From assembly GCF_000330885.1 (NCBI RefSeq), contig NC_020062.1, positions 1,992,374 to 2,056,373 on the forward strand: DNA of 64,000 nt, written 5' to 3'. This DNA is from Rhizobium tropici CIAT 899. Its GTDB lineage: Bacteria; Pseudomonadota; Alphaproteobacteria; Rhizobiales; Rhizobiaceae. This document shows, in pieces, positions 42,736-52,000 of this stretch (its first letter is position 1; the number at the start of each line of letters is the position of its first letter). Under the pieces are notes generated by a model. That model had not been told where the DNA came from. It did not search any database and saw nothing but the letters and a program-made list of their open reading frames with translations. The position numbers were made by a program, and so were the translations under genes.

Positions 42736-43062
42736 ATGTTGACAAGAATGATCGCGGTATGTGCCCTTTCGATCGGCATGGCCACGGCAGCCATGGCGCA
42801 GCAATCGGGCTCCGGCGCAGCCGGCACCGGTAGTTCAGGCAGCGGTAACGGTGCCGGAACCAATTCGCAGAACGGAGCTACTCCCAGCGGAAATGGAGGT
42901 ACCGGCAACAATACGACGGGAACCAATGGCACCCCAAATTCCAATGGTCAATCACAGGATTGCAATGCCATGAAGACTGGTAAGAATACTACGCGAGGTA
43001 CGGATACTCAAAGCAGCGGCCAGTCGAGCGACAGCACATCACGCAGCAATTGCCCGCAGTGA
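42736..43062 (+). CDS. Small secreted Gly/Ser/Asn-rich protein
   Basis: A 108-aa protein with a Sec signal peptide (MLTRMIAVCALSIGMATAAMA, cleavage before QQSG) and a mature part made almost only of Gly, Ser, Asn, Thr and Gln, with two Cys. It has AAAGAGG before the ATG. Such low-complexity exported proteins recur in rhizobia, with no known role. It is divergent from the sigma gene. Confidence 0.7.
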   Translation: MLTRMIAVCALSIGMATAAMAQQSGSGAAGTGSSGSGNGAGTNSQNGATPSGNGGTGNNTTGTNGTPNSNGQSQDCNAMKTGKNTTRGTDTQSSGQSSDSTSRSNCPQ

Positions 43063-43172
43063 CAGCAGCTGATGGATACGACAATGCCATCTGAATTTCA
43101 CGCCCCCCCTTCGTTGCCGGTATCCACAATGTGGATTGCCGGCGACAGGCGACTCATTCGAGGAGCAGAATC

Positions 43173-43382
43173 ATGATGAACAGTGCTCAGGAGCTGGCCG
43201 AAGAATATCTGAGGCTTGGCGGCAGAAGACTGCTTGTAATGGATGACAATATCCTATCAACAAATAGTTGGGAGGCCGATCCTCTCGAAGCGGAAACCTT
43301 CTGGAATAGGGAAATAGAGAGTCTGCCGCCTAAGCGGCGCAGCGAAGTCATGTCATTCCTGCCTTCCATCAACGTCACCTGA
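43173..43382 (+). CDS. Small conserved hypothetical protein
   Basis: A 69-aa soluble acidic protein (MMNSAQELAEEYLRLGGRRL then LVMDDN). The ATG at 43173 follows AGGAG. I recognise no family; it may belong to small stress proteins of this region but has no visible EcfG promoter. Confidence 0.6.
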   Translation: MMNSAQELAEEYLRLGGRRLLVMDDNILSTNSWEADPLEAETFWNREIESLPPKRRSEVMSFLPSINVT

Positions 43383-43450
43383 GACGACAGGACGTTGGAC
43401 GTCGGCAACGTCCCGCATGAACGCAATCCGATGCAAGCGCAATAGATAAC

Positions 43451-44416
43451 ATGAAAAGAACTGGAACCATCCGTATCGGTATTTCAGGTTGGACTTACGC
43501 TCCGTGGCGCGGTGTTTTCTATCCGAAGAACGTGCCGCAGAAAAGGGAGCTCGCCTACGCGTCCTCACAGTTTCCATCCATCGAAATCAATGGCACTTTC
43601 TATAGCCTTCAAACCCCCGAGACTTTTGCCAGGTGGCGGGATGCGACACCGGATGATTTCGTCTTCGCAGTCAAGGGATCCCGCTACATAACCCATCTAC
43701 GCAGGCTCCGGGAGGTCGAGGTGCCGCTTGCCAACTTCATGGCGTCCGGCGTGCTGCGGCTGGGAGCAAAACTCGGCCCGATCCTCTGGCAATTCCCTCC
43801 GCGACTGCGCTTTGACCCGGTACTATTCTCCACCTTCATGGAGATGCTGCCGAAAGATACCGATGACGCTGCTCATCTGGCCAGGCGGCACGACGAGCGA
43901 GTGAACGGCCGCGAATGGCTGCGGGCAGAAGAAAAAAGACCGCTCCGCCATGCCTTCGAAATCCGCAACGAGAGCTTCGTGGACCCCGACTTCATCGAAC
44001 TCTTACGGAAACATAAGATCGGGCTCGTCTGCGCAGATACCGTGGAATGGCCTTTGCTCATGGATGTCACCGCAGACTTCGTCTATTGCCGCCTGCATGG
44101 CTCGGAGGAGCTATATGTCAGCGGATATGACGACGAGGCTCTGAAGGTCTGGGCGGAACGGATCGACGATTGGGCGCACGGGCGCGAGCCGACCAAGGCC
44201 AACCGCGTCCTGGAGCCGCTGAAACAACCACAGCGTGGCCGCGACGTCTATGTCTATTTCGACAATGATGTGAAGGTACGGGCGCCGGCCGACGCACAAC
44301 GACTGAGCCAGCGTCTTGGACTAACCCCGCAAAAGGAGAGTGTAGCCCGTACGAAGCACCTGCGGCGGCATCGGCGGGAAATCCCAAAGTCTCGACCGCA
44401 ACATCGGCCAGCATAA
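43451..44416 (+). CDS. DUF72 family protein
   Basis: A 321-aa TIM-barrel-like DUF72 protein (YecE family). Landmarks are RIGISGWTYAPWRGVFYPK at the N-terminus, YASSQFPSIEINGTFYSLQ near 36, FVFAVKGSRYITHLRRLR near 70, LGPILWQFPP near 108 and DVYVYFDNDVKVRAPADA near 262. The basic tail (TKHLRRHRREIPKSRPQHR) is unusual for the family and may bind nucleic acid. The biochemical function is unknown. Confidence 0.88.
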   Translation: MKRTGTIRIGISGWTYAPWRGVFYPKNVPQKRELAYASSQFPSIEINGTFYSLQTPETFARWRDATPDDFVFAVKGSRYITHLRRLREVEVPLANFMASGVLRLGAKLGPILWQFPPRLRFDPVLFSTFMEMLPKDTDDAAHLARRHDERVNGREWLRAEEKRPLRHAFEIRNESFVDPDFIELLRKHKIGLVCADTVEWPLLMDVTADFVYCRLHGSEELYVSGYDDEALKVWAERIDDWAHGREPTKANRVLEPLKQPQRGRDVYVYFDNDVKVRAPADAQRLSQRLGLTPQKESVARTKHLRRHRREIPKSRPQHRPA

Positions 44417-44426
44417 TCAACTCAGC

Positions 44427-44696
44427 TCATTCGAGCTGACCCCATGCCGGGTTCCAATTCACGCCTTCCGACAATTCGACGTAAATGGGCCGCATGATTT
44501 CACCGGACATTTTGTTGCGGGCTGCCCGGAAAGCATCATCGGGCTCCATCTCCTCACCTGGAAAGATGGTGTCATCCTCTCCGGGCGGCGTGACCTTGCG
44601 CAGGAATCCGCGGATCTGATCGCCAGAATGGTAGAACTTGACGACGATAGAACCCGGCGGCACCGCGTTCTCGCGATATCGATGATAGATTTCCAT
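44427..44696 (-). CDS. Small conserved hypothetical protein
   Basis: An 89-aa soluble protein (MEIYHRYRENAVPPGSIVVK), Pro/Glu-rich in the middle (VTPPGEDDTIFPGEEMEPDD). I know no domain for it. It converges on the DUF72 gene with a 10-bp gap. An EcfG-type promoter lies about 105-130 bp upstream. Confidence 0.65.
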   Translation of the reverse strand: MEIYHRYRENAVPPGSIVVKFYHSGDQIRGFLRKVTPPGEDDTIFPGEEMEPDDAFRAARNKMSGEIMRPIYVELSEGVNWNPAWGQLE

Positions 44697-45025
44697 CTTA
44701 CACCTCCCAACCTCGGGGGCCTCTCAGGCGGGGTGCGCCTTGCCGTTACAAGAGGACCATGCATTTCGTCCGGCCGCGGCCGGCCGAATCGTACCAATCC
44801 AAACCGCCCTCCTCCGCTTTGGTTCCCACATGGGAATTAAGCCGCGGGCCAAGGTGGCCGAGCGGGGCAATTGGGCGCAAAGAAATCGTCAGCGCAATTC
44901 AGCGTACGGCGCGTTCAGTGGTCTGATCATAGGCATTTTTAGGTAGCAGCAGCAGATATGCTTGATCTGACAGCGGTTGCCCGCTAGGTTGCCGCCGCAA
45001 TCAAACGCAAAGATATGGGGATATC
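44697..45025. other. Intergenic region before cspA
   Basis: About 330 bp without a supported gene. It holds the EcfG-type promoter for the gene at 44696 and, in its right half, the promoter and leader of cspA; cold-shock genes commonly have long structured leaders. Confidence 0.5.
44802..44826 (-). promoter_or_regulatory. EcfG-type promoter of the 89-aa protein gene
   Basis: On the minus strand GGAAC (44826-44822), 17 bp, GTT (44804-44802), 105 bp before the start at 44696. Confidence 0.55.
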
Positions 45026-45229
45026 ATGCCAACTGGCACGGTTAAGTTTTTCAATACAGACAAGGGCTTCGGCTTCATTACGCCGGAAAGTGGAGGACCT
45101 GACGTTTTCGTTCATGTCTCCGCCCTGCAATACGGCAACGTGCTTCGGGAGGGACAGTCCGTTTCCTACGATCTCGGTCAGGATCGGAAGACAGGCAAGA
45201 CAAAGGCGGAAAACGTCAGACCGCTCTGA
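45026..45229 (+). CDS. cspA: Cold-shock protein CspA family
   Basis: A 67-aa single-stranded nucleic-acid-binding OB-fold protein with intact RNP1 (KGFGFITPE) and RNP2 (VFVHVSALQ) motifs. It likely acts as an RNA chaperone. A long 5' region precedes it and a perfect stem-loop follows its stop. Confidence 0.93.
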   Translation: MPTGTVKFFNTDKGFGFITPESGGPDVFVHVSALQYGNVLREGQSVSYDLGQDRKTGKTKAENVRPL

Positions 45230-45244
45230 CGGTTATAAATATGT

Positions 45245-45268
45245 CACTACCCGACATTTCGGGTAGTG
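45245..45268 (+). terminator. Stem-loop after cspA
   Basis: CACTACCCGA pairs perfectly with TCGGGTAGTG around a CATT loop, 16 bp after the cspA stop. There is no clear T-run downstream on the plus strand; on the minus strand it is followed by ATATTTATAACC, so it may serve the convergent Nramp transcript too. Confidence 0.6.
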
Positions 45269-45351
45269 CACTCGGCCGCTATGGGGCGCCTGCCGACGTT
45301 TCGCCTGAACCATCGTCAGCCGAAACGGCCATTTGCGTCGTCCGATGGTTC

Positions 45352-46650
45352 CTACATAAATGCGGTCACGGCCATGCCGATCACGGCGACGAACATGATT
45401 GCGCAGGCGATCCAGCCAAGCGCTTTCAACCCGCCGCGGATGACGAACTGTTTCATGACGTCGCGATTGGTGGCGATCAGCATCAGAATCACCATAACTG
45501 GAACCGCGACGACACCATTGATGACGGCACTCCAGAACAGGGCCTTCATCGGCGGGATGGGCGTAAAGTTCAACAGCATGCCCACCACCGTCGCCAAGCC
45601 CACCGTCGTATAGAAAGCCTTCGCTTCGCCCGGCTCGCGCGACAGCCCGACCTTCCACCGAGCCGCCTCCCCGACAGCATATGCAGCCGAGCCTGCGAGA
45701 ACAGGAACAGCCAGAAGGCCTGTTCCGATAATCCCTGTGGCAAAAATGACCTTGGCAAATTGTCCGGCCAGCGGCTCGATCGCCTTCGCTGCATCGACGG
45801 AACTCTCGATGCTTGTCGCACCGGCCTTGTTAAGCGTAGCCGCCGTCGTCATGATGATCGCGAGCGCGACGATGTTGGATGCCGCCATGCCGATGAGGGT
45901 GTCCAGCGTGATGCGAGTGTCCGCCCTTTTTGCTTCCTGAGGGTGTTTGACAAGCGGTTCCTGCCGCGGCTTCTCCTTCAGATCTTCGGCCTCCTGGGAC
46001 GCCTGCCAGAAAAACAGATAGGGGCTGATCGTCGTTCCGAAAATTGCGACGATCATCGACCAATAGTTCGGATCGGTCTTGAAGGTCGGCAGCAGCAGTC
46101 CGCGGGTGAAAGCCGACCAATCGATATGCACCACGAACAGGGTCGCGATGTAGGATAAAAGCGCCAGGCTCAGCCATTTCAGGACTGCAACGTAACGCTT
46201 GTATTTGAGAAGGACCTGCAGAAGAATGCAAATGATGCCGAAGGCGGCGACGTAAATCAGCGAATTGCCGCTCAGCAGCAAATGTGCGGCATCTCCCATC
46301 GCACCGAGATCGGCGCCGAGATTGATGACATTGGCGATCAGGAGCGGAAAAGTGATGCTTATCCCCACCCAGCGAGGATAACACTTCGCCATGCTGCCCG
46401 CCAAACCTCGTCCCGTGGTCCGGCCGATGTGCGCGCTGATCATCTGCACGGCAGCCATCAGCGGATAGGTCAGGAGCAGGGTCCAACTCGCGATATACCC
46501 GAATTGCGCTCCGGCCTGCGAATAGGTCGCGATCCCGCTCGGGTCGTCGTCCGAGGCGCCGGTGACCAGGCCCGGCCCCAGGATTTCAAAAATTCTCGGC
46601 TTTGACGGCTCGACGACCTCACTTTTGTCATCCATCTGATAGTCGCTCAT
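45352..46650 (-). CDS. Nramp-family divalent metal transporter
   Basis: A 432-aa membrane protein with about eleven hydrophobic segments. GPGLVTGASDDDPSGIATYSQAG (residues about 25-47) is the helix 1 metal-binding loop, here DDDPSG in place of the DPGN of manganese transporters, and AALFGTT-type helix 6 is replaced by VAIFGTTISPYLFFWQASQE. These variants are typical of NRAMP-related proteins whose metal preference is uncertain. The ATG at 46650 has GGAGG upstream. Its 5' third is repeated twice more downstream in plus coordinates. Confidence 0.85.
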   Translation of the reverse strand: MSDYQMDDKSEVVEPSKPRIFEILGPGLVTGASDDDPSGIATYSQAGAQFGYIASWTLLLTYPLMAAVQMISAHIGRTTGRGLAGSMAKCYPRWVGISITFPLLIANVINLGADLGAMGDAAHLLLSGNSLIYVAAFGIICILLQVLLKYKRYVAVLKWLSLALLSYIATLFVVHIDWSAFTRGLLLPTFKTDPNYWSMIVAIFGTTISPYLFFWQASQEAEDLKEKPRQEPLVKHPQEAKRADTRITLDTLIGMAASNIVALAIIMTTAATLNKAGATSIESSVDAAKAIEPLAGQFAKVIFATGIIGTGLLAVPVLAGSAAYAVGEAARWKVGLSREPGEAKAFYTTVGLATVVGMLLNFTPIPPMKALFWSAVINGVVAVPVMVILMLIATNRDVMKQFVIRGGLKALGWIACAIMFVAVIGMAVTAFM

Positions 46651-46819
46651 GACTGCCTCCCAGCAGAAACCGGCACAGCGCATCATCGTGCCTTCCGGTG
46701 CGAGTGAACCGCACTTGCAGGCGTTTTGTTCCCGAGAAGCAGATTGTCGGAATGGAACCCGCCCGAGCTTAGGGCGTGGCTGGCAAGGAGTAAAAACGCT
46801 TTCACTTCAGAGCGATGAC
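46467..46819. repeat. 353-bp repeat, copy 1 (Nramp 5' part plus upstream region)
   Basis: Runs from AGGTCAGGAGC within the Nramp gene to GAGCGATGAC upstream of it. The same 353 bp recurs at 46820-47172 and 48008-48360. Copy 1 belongs to the intact gene. Translated products and every stretch I compared are identical. Confidence 0.92.
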
Positions 46820-47003
46820 AGGTCAGGAGCAGGGTCCAACTCGCGATATACCCGAATTGCGCTCCGGCCTGCGAATAGGTCGCGATCCCGCTCGGGTCGT
46901 CGTCCGAGGCGCCGGTGACCAGGCCCGGCCCCAGGATTTCAAAAATTCTCGGCTTTGACGGCTCGACGACCTCACTTTTGTCATCCATCTGATAGTCGCT
47001 CAT
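46820..47003 (-). pseudogene. Truncated Nramp 5' fragment (second copy)
   Basis: The first 61 codons of the Nramp gene including its ribosome site, joined at 46820 to unrelated sequence (out of frame to a stop at 46683). It would encode a useless 106-aa fusion ending after the first membrane segment. Confidence 0.85.
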
Positions 47004-47106
47004 GACTGCCTCCCAGCAGAAACCGGCACAGCGCATCATCGTGCCTTCCGGTGCGAGTGAACCGCACTTGCAGGCGTTTTGTTCCCGAGAAGCAGATTGT
47101 CGGAAT

Positions 47107-47131
47107 GGAACCCGCCCGAGCTTAGGGCGTG
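47107..47131 (+). promoter_or_regulatory. Near-match EcfG-type promoter of the phosphatase-like gene
   Basis: GGAAC (47107-47111), 16 bp, CGTG (47128-47131), one base off CGTT. The element is repeated at 46754-46778 and 48295-48319 because it lies inside the 353-bp repeat. Confidence 0.35.
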
Positions 47132-47224
47132 GCTGGCAAGGAGTAAAAACGCTTTCACTTCAGAGCGATGACACTTATCGTATCGGGCACGACGGAATCG
47201 CCAGCTGATTTGAGGGATATGACA

Positions 47225-47809
47225 ATGAGCGTGCTTCTTTCTCCTGAACTCACGGTTTGCGGCATTGAGGAGTTGCCCGATCAGCGCTTGCGAAACGTCA
47301 CCCACGTGCTTTCCCTCCTCGATCCGGAATATCCCGAGCTCGACGTCTTCCATTCCTACGCGGAGCACCATCGCACGACGTTGCGTTTTCACGACATCAT
47401 AGCGTCAGCGCTGGGTCGCGTGATGCCGCAGCCGGAACATGTCGAAGCGATCCTGAAATTCGGCTCCGAGTTTCAGGCTCGGCAAGACGCTGAGGCGCCG
47501 AGCCATCTGCTGGTGCATTGCCATATGGGCGTATCGCGCTCGACCGCAGCCATGCTCTCATTGATGGCGCAATCAAACCCCGAAGAATCGGGGGAGAGCC
47601 TCTTTGCTCGCCTGATTGCCATCCGCCCGCAGGCTTGGCCGAACTCTCAAATGATCGGCTTTGCCGACGAACAACTCGGCAGGAACGGCGACTTGAAGGC
47701 GGCACTTGCCCGCCACTATGGCCGGCAGATCAAGGGACGGCCCGACTTTGTCGAATGGATGACCCGCCTCGGACGCCAGGCGGAACTCGATATGGCAATC
47801 CCGGCGTAA
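47225..47809 (+). CDS. Tyrosine/dual-specificity phosphatase-like protein, copy 1
   Basis: A 194-aa protein with the cysteine phosphatase signature HCHMGVSRSTAAM (HCX5R, near residue 104) and an N-terminus MSVLLSPELTVCGIEELPDQ typical of a rhizobial tyrosine-phosphatase-like family. It would dephosphorylate phosphotyrosine or a small phospho-compound in the cytoplasm; a general-acid Asp is plausible in the LDPEYPELDVFHSY region. I chose the ATG at 47225, 9 nt after GAGG; an ATG at 47219 is too near it. An identical gene is at 48413. Confidence 0.85.
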   Translation: MSVLLSPELTVCGIEELPDQRLRNVTHVLSLLDPEYPELDVFHSYAEHHRTTLRFHDIIASALGRVMPQPEHVEAILKFGSEFQARQDAEAPSHLLVHCHMGVSRSTAAMLSLMAQSNPEESGESLFARLIAIRPQAWPNSQMIGFADEQLGRNGDLKAALARHYGRQIKGRPDFVEWMTRLGRQAELDMAIPA

Positions 47810-47910
47810 AGAGTATGCCTCCGGCCTGACGAGGGCCGTCTGCACGAAGCTTTTAGCCGCTCGAGCAGACAGCCGGATCATCGCAACGGCCGTCTCCGCG
47901 GCCGGCACAC

Positions 47911-48007
47911 TTAATGTGCAGGAGCCGGCTCTGCCTCGGGCGCATCCTTCTTGTGATGGTCGGCCGCAAGCAGCATATAGACCGCAGGCACGACGAAGAG
48001 CGTGAAC
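47911..48007 (-). pseudogene. 3' fragment of the RND permease gene
   Basis: A copy of the last 97 bp of the permease gene (encoding MLLAADHHKKDAPEAEPAPA and a few residues before it), joined at 48008 to the third Nramp fragment. Confidence 0.85.
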
Positions 48008-48191
48008 AGGTCAGGAGCAGGGTCCAACTCGCGATATACCCGAATTGCGCTCCGGCCTGCGAATAGGTCGCGATCCCGCTCGGGTCGTCGTCCGAGGCGC
48101 CGGTGACCAGGCCCGGCCCCAGGATTTCAAAAATTCTCGGCTTTGACGGCTCGACGACCTCACTTTTGTCATCCATCTGATAGTCGCTCAT
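48008..48191 (-). pseudogene. Truncated Nramp 5' fragment (third copy)
   Basis: The same 61 codons as at 46820-47003, here fused to RND-gene-derived sequence and running to a stop at 47853 (112 aa in total). Confidence 0.85.
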
Positions 48192-48412
48192 GACTGCCTC
48201 CCAGCAGAAACCGGCACAGCGCATCATCGTGCCTTCCGGTGCGAGTGAACCGCACTTGCAGGCGTTTTGTTCCCGAGAAGCAGATTGTCGGAATGGAACC
48301 CGCCCGAGCTTAGGGCGTGGCTGGCAAGGAGTAAAAACGCTTTCACTTCAGAGCGATGACACTTATCGTATCGGGCACGACGGAATCGCCAGCTGATTTG
48401 AGGGATATGACA

Positions 48413-48997
48413 ATGAGCGTGCTTCTTTCTCCTGAACTCACGGTTTGCGGCATTGAGGAGTTGCCCGATCAGCGCTTGCGAAACGTCACCCACGTGCTTT
48501 CCCTCCTCGATCCGGAATATCCCGAGCTCGACGTCTTCCATTCCTACGCGGAGCACCATCGCACGACGTTGCGTTTTCACGACATCATAGCGTCAGCGCT
48601 GGGTCGCGTGATGCCGCAGCCGGAACATGTCGAAGCGATCCTGAAATTCGGCTCCGAGTTTCAGGCTCGGCAAGACGCTGAGGCGCCGAGCCATCTGCTG
48701 GTGCATTGCCATATGGGCGTATCGCGCTCGACCGCAGCCATGCTCTCATTGATGGCGCAATCAAACCCCGAAGAATCGGGGGAGAGCCTCTTTGCTCGCC
48801 TGATTGCCATCCGCCCGCAGGCTTGGCCGAACTCTCAAATGATCGGCTTTGCCGACGAACAACTCGGCAGGAACGGCGACTTGAAGGCGGCACTTGCCCG
48901 CCACTATGGCCGGCAGATCAAGGGACGGCCCGACTTTGTCGAATGGATGACCCGCCTCGGACGCCAGGCGGAACTCGATATGGCAATCCCGGCGTAA
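48413..48997 (+). CDS. Tyrosine/dual-specificity phosphatase-like protein, copy 2
   Basis: Identical in translation to the gene at 47225 (194 aa, HCHMGVSRSTAAM active site), displaced by exactly 1188 bp. If the duplication is real, gene dosage is doubled; the upstream region including the near-EcfG promoter is also copied. After its stop comes a CGGCCG/CGGCCG stem (about 49076-49093) that may terminate both this gene and the convergent permease gene. Confidence 0.85.
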   Translation: MSVLLSPELTVCGIEELPDQRLRNVTHVLSLLDPEYPELDVFHSYAEHHRTTLRFHDIIASALGRVMPQPEHVEAILKFGSEFQARQDAEAPSHLLVHCHMGVSRSTAAMLSLMAQSNPEESGESLFARLIAIRPQAWPNSQMIGFADEQLGRNGDLKAALARHYGRQIKGRPDFVEWMTRLGRQAELDMAIPA

Positions 48998-49098
48998 AGA
49001 GTATGCCTCCGGCCTGACGAGGGCCGTCTGCACGAAGCTTTTAGCCGCTCGAGCAGACAGCCGGATCATCGCAACGGCCGTCTCCGCGGCCGGCACAC

Positions 49099-52000
49099 TT
49101 AATGTGCAGGAGCCGGCTCTGCCTCGGGCGCATCCTTCTTGTGATGGTCGGCCGCAAGCAGCATATAGACCGCAGGCACGACGAAGAGCGTGAACAGCGT
49201 TCCGATGGCAAGACCGGCGGCGATCACGAGGCCCATGTTGAAGCGGGCGACAGCCCCTGCTCCGGTCGCCAGGATCAGCGGCGCGACGCCGAGAACCATG
49301 GCGCCAGTCGTCATCAGGATCGGCCGCAAGCGGATGGCGCAAGCGCCTTCGATGGCTTCGCGCTTGGTCTTTCCTTCGGCCTGCAGCGTGTTTGCCACCT
49401 CGACGATCAGAATGCCGTGCTTGCTGATCAGCCCCATCAGCGTCACCAACCCGACCTGCGTATAGATGTTCATCGACGCGCCGCCGATGCCGAGGCTGAT
49501 GAAGGCGAGTGCGCCTGCGATCGACATTGGCACAGATACGAGGATGATGAACGGGTCTCGGAAGCTGTTGAACTGTGCCGAAAGCGCCAGGAAGACGATG
49601 ATCAGAGCGAGCGCGAACGTCGTCGCCATGCCGCTCGATTCCTGCACATATTGGCGCGACTGCCCGCCGTAATCGACGGAATAGCCCTGCGGCAATGTCC
49701 GCGCCGCAATCGACTTCAGCGTATTGAGCGCATCGCCGACGGCAACGCCGGGCGCCGGCACGCCGGAGATCGTGGCCGAGTTCAATTGCTGGAAGTGCGC
49801 AACCGAGCGCGGCGTGGCCTGAAGTTTCGCCGTCGCGATCGCCGAAAGGGGGATCTTGTTACCGTTCACGTTTGCGATCGGATAGTTCATGATCTGATCG
49901 ATGGTCTGGCGTGACCGCTGCTCCACCTGCGGAATGACCTGATAGGAACGGTTGTCGATACTGAAATAATTGACATAGCCGCCGCCTAGCATGGAGGCCA
50001 ACGCCGAACCGACATTGTTCATGGACAGACCGAGGGCCGAGGCCTTGCTGCGATCGATCTGGATCGAATATTGCGGATTATCGACGTAGAGATCCTTTGT
50101 GATGAAGATAAACTGGCCGGATTTCTGCGCTTCCTGCAGGAACGCGGTAGAGACCTCGTTGAGCTGTTCGAAGCCGCTGGTGCTGCCGATGGCGAACTGC
50201 ACGGGCAAACCGCTGGCGCCAGGCAGCGGCGGTATCTGGAAGACGACGGACTGTCCGCCGGCGATCTTCGCCAGGTCTGCCTGTACCAGCGGCTGCAGCT
50301 GATCCGCCGTTCTCGTGCGCTGGTCCCAGGGTTTCAGCACCATGCCCTGGAAGGACGTGCCCGGCACCTCGACCTGCAGGGTCTTGTCGGTTTCGGGAAA
50401 ACTGCGGAAGATCTTGCTGACCTGGTCGGAATTCAGCAGCTTTTGCTGAAGCGTTGCATTGGGAGGGTTCGTCACCTGCGCAGCCAGGAAGCCCTGGTCT
50501 TCGTTGGGCGCCAGCTCGGTCTTGGCGCTGGTATACAGGAAATAAATGCTGCCAAGCACGATGACCGCAAACACCAGTGCCACCGGCACAGTGTTCAGGC
50601 TGCCGTGCAGCATCCGCACATAGGGCCGATGGATCTCCGAAAAACGGCGGTCGATGAAATCGGAGATACGCTCTTCCCAGCCGCTGCGATCGGTCAGGTG
50701 CGGCTTCAGGATGCGCGAGCACATCATCGGCGTCAGCGTCAGCGCAATGATCATGGATACGGTGACGGCGCCGACCAGCGTGAAGGCGAATTCCGTAAAC
50801 AATGCGCCGGTCAGGCCGCCCTGGAAACCGATCGGCACGTAGACGGCAATCAGCACCACCGTCATGGCGAGGATCGGCCCGACGAGTTCGTGCGCCGCGT
50901 CCAGCGCCGCCCTCATGGGTGTCGATCCCTCTTCGATGTGGCGGTTGACGTTCTCCACCACGATGATGGCGTCATCGACGACGAGGCCGATCGCCAGAAC
51001 CAGGGCGAGCAACGTCAAAAGATTGATCGAGAAGCCAAAGATCAGCATCATCGCGAAAGTGCCGACCAGCGATAGCGGTATGGCGACGACGGGAATGGCA
51101 ACCGATCGCGGCGAGCCCAGAAAGGCGAAGACCACGAAAATGACGATTACCAGAGCTTCGACAAGGCTCTTCACCACCTCATCGATCGACGTGGTGACGA
51201 AGGTGCTGGAATCGTAAACGATGTAACCTTCGAGCCCCTGCGGCAATTGTTCCTGGATACTCGGAAACACCGCGCGCACGCCGGCAATCACGTCGAGCAG
51301 GTTGGCGGTCGGGGCGATCTGGATACCCATGAACACACCGTCCTGCCCATCGAAACCGATCTGGACGTCGGGGTTCTGGGATCCGAGCGCGACGGTCGCG
51401 ACATCCTTCAGCCGCACGATCGTACTGCCGATCTGCTTGACCACCATTTCCTTGAATTCATCCGTCGAATGCAGGTCGGTCCTGGCCGTCAGCACCGTCT
51501 GCGTCATCTGGCCGCGCGTGGTGCCGATACCGGAGATATAATTGTTGGCGCTGAGCGCGGTCCAGACATCGCCGGCCGACAGGCCATAGGCGGCAAGCTT
51601 GTCCGGCTGCAGCCAGGCTCTCAAGGCGAACGTTCGCGCGCCGAGGATTTCGGCCGTCTGAACGCCGTTGACCGCCTGCAATTTCGGCTGGACCACGCGC
51701 GTCAGATAATCGGTGATCTGGTTGCTGGCCAGAACGTCGCTTCGGAAGCCGATATACATGGCGTCGATCGACTGGCCGATGGAAACCGTCATGATCGGCT
51801 GTTGCGTTCCCGTGGGCAGTTGATTGAGAACGGAGGACACCTTGGCGTTGATTTCGGTCATCGCCGCATCGGCGCTGTAATTGAGCCGCAGGTTGACGGT
51901 GATGGTCGATGTGCCGCTGGTGCTCGTCGAGGTCATGTAATCGATGCCGTTGGCCTGCGCGATGGCGTTTTCGAGCGGCGTCGTGATGAAGCCGGCGATA

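Larger units (their letters stand above)
46820..48007. repeat. 1188-bp tandem unit, copy 1
   Basis: Contains the second 353-bp repeat, a tyrosine-phosphatase-like gene and the last 97 bp of the RND permease gene. It is followed head to tail by an identical unit at 48008-49195. Both units begin at the same AGGTCAGGAGC boundary as the 353-bp repeat. Confidence 0.93.
48008..49195. repeat. 1188-bp tandem unit, copy 2
   Basis: Second unit, whose right end is continuous with the intact RND permease gene. It includes the third copy of the 353-bp repeat at 48008-48360. Confidence 0.93.

Noticed and set aside
44850..44900. tRNA-Ser/Leu-like start (GGTGGCCGAGCGGGG)
   Set aside because: No anticodon stem, T-loop or acceptor pairing can be made in the following sequence.
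46700..46740. EcfG-type promoter for the Nramp gene
   Set aside because: GGAAC is followed by GTT only at 18-bp spacing on the minus strand, outside the usual range; too weak to list.
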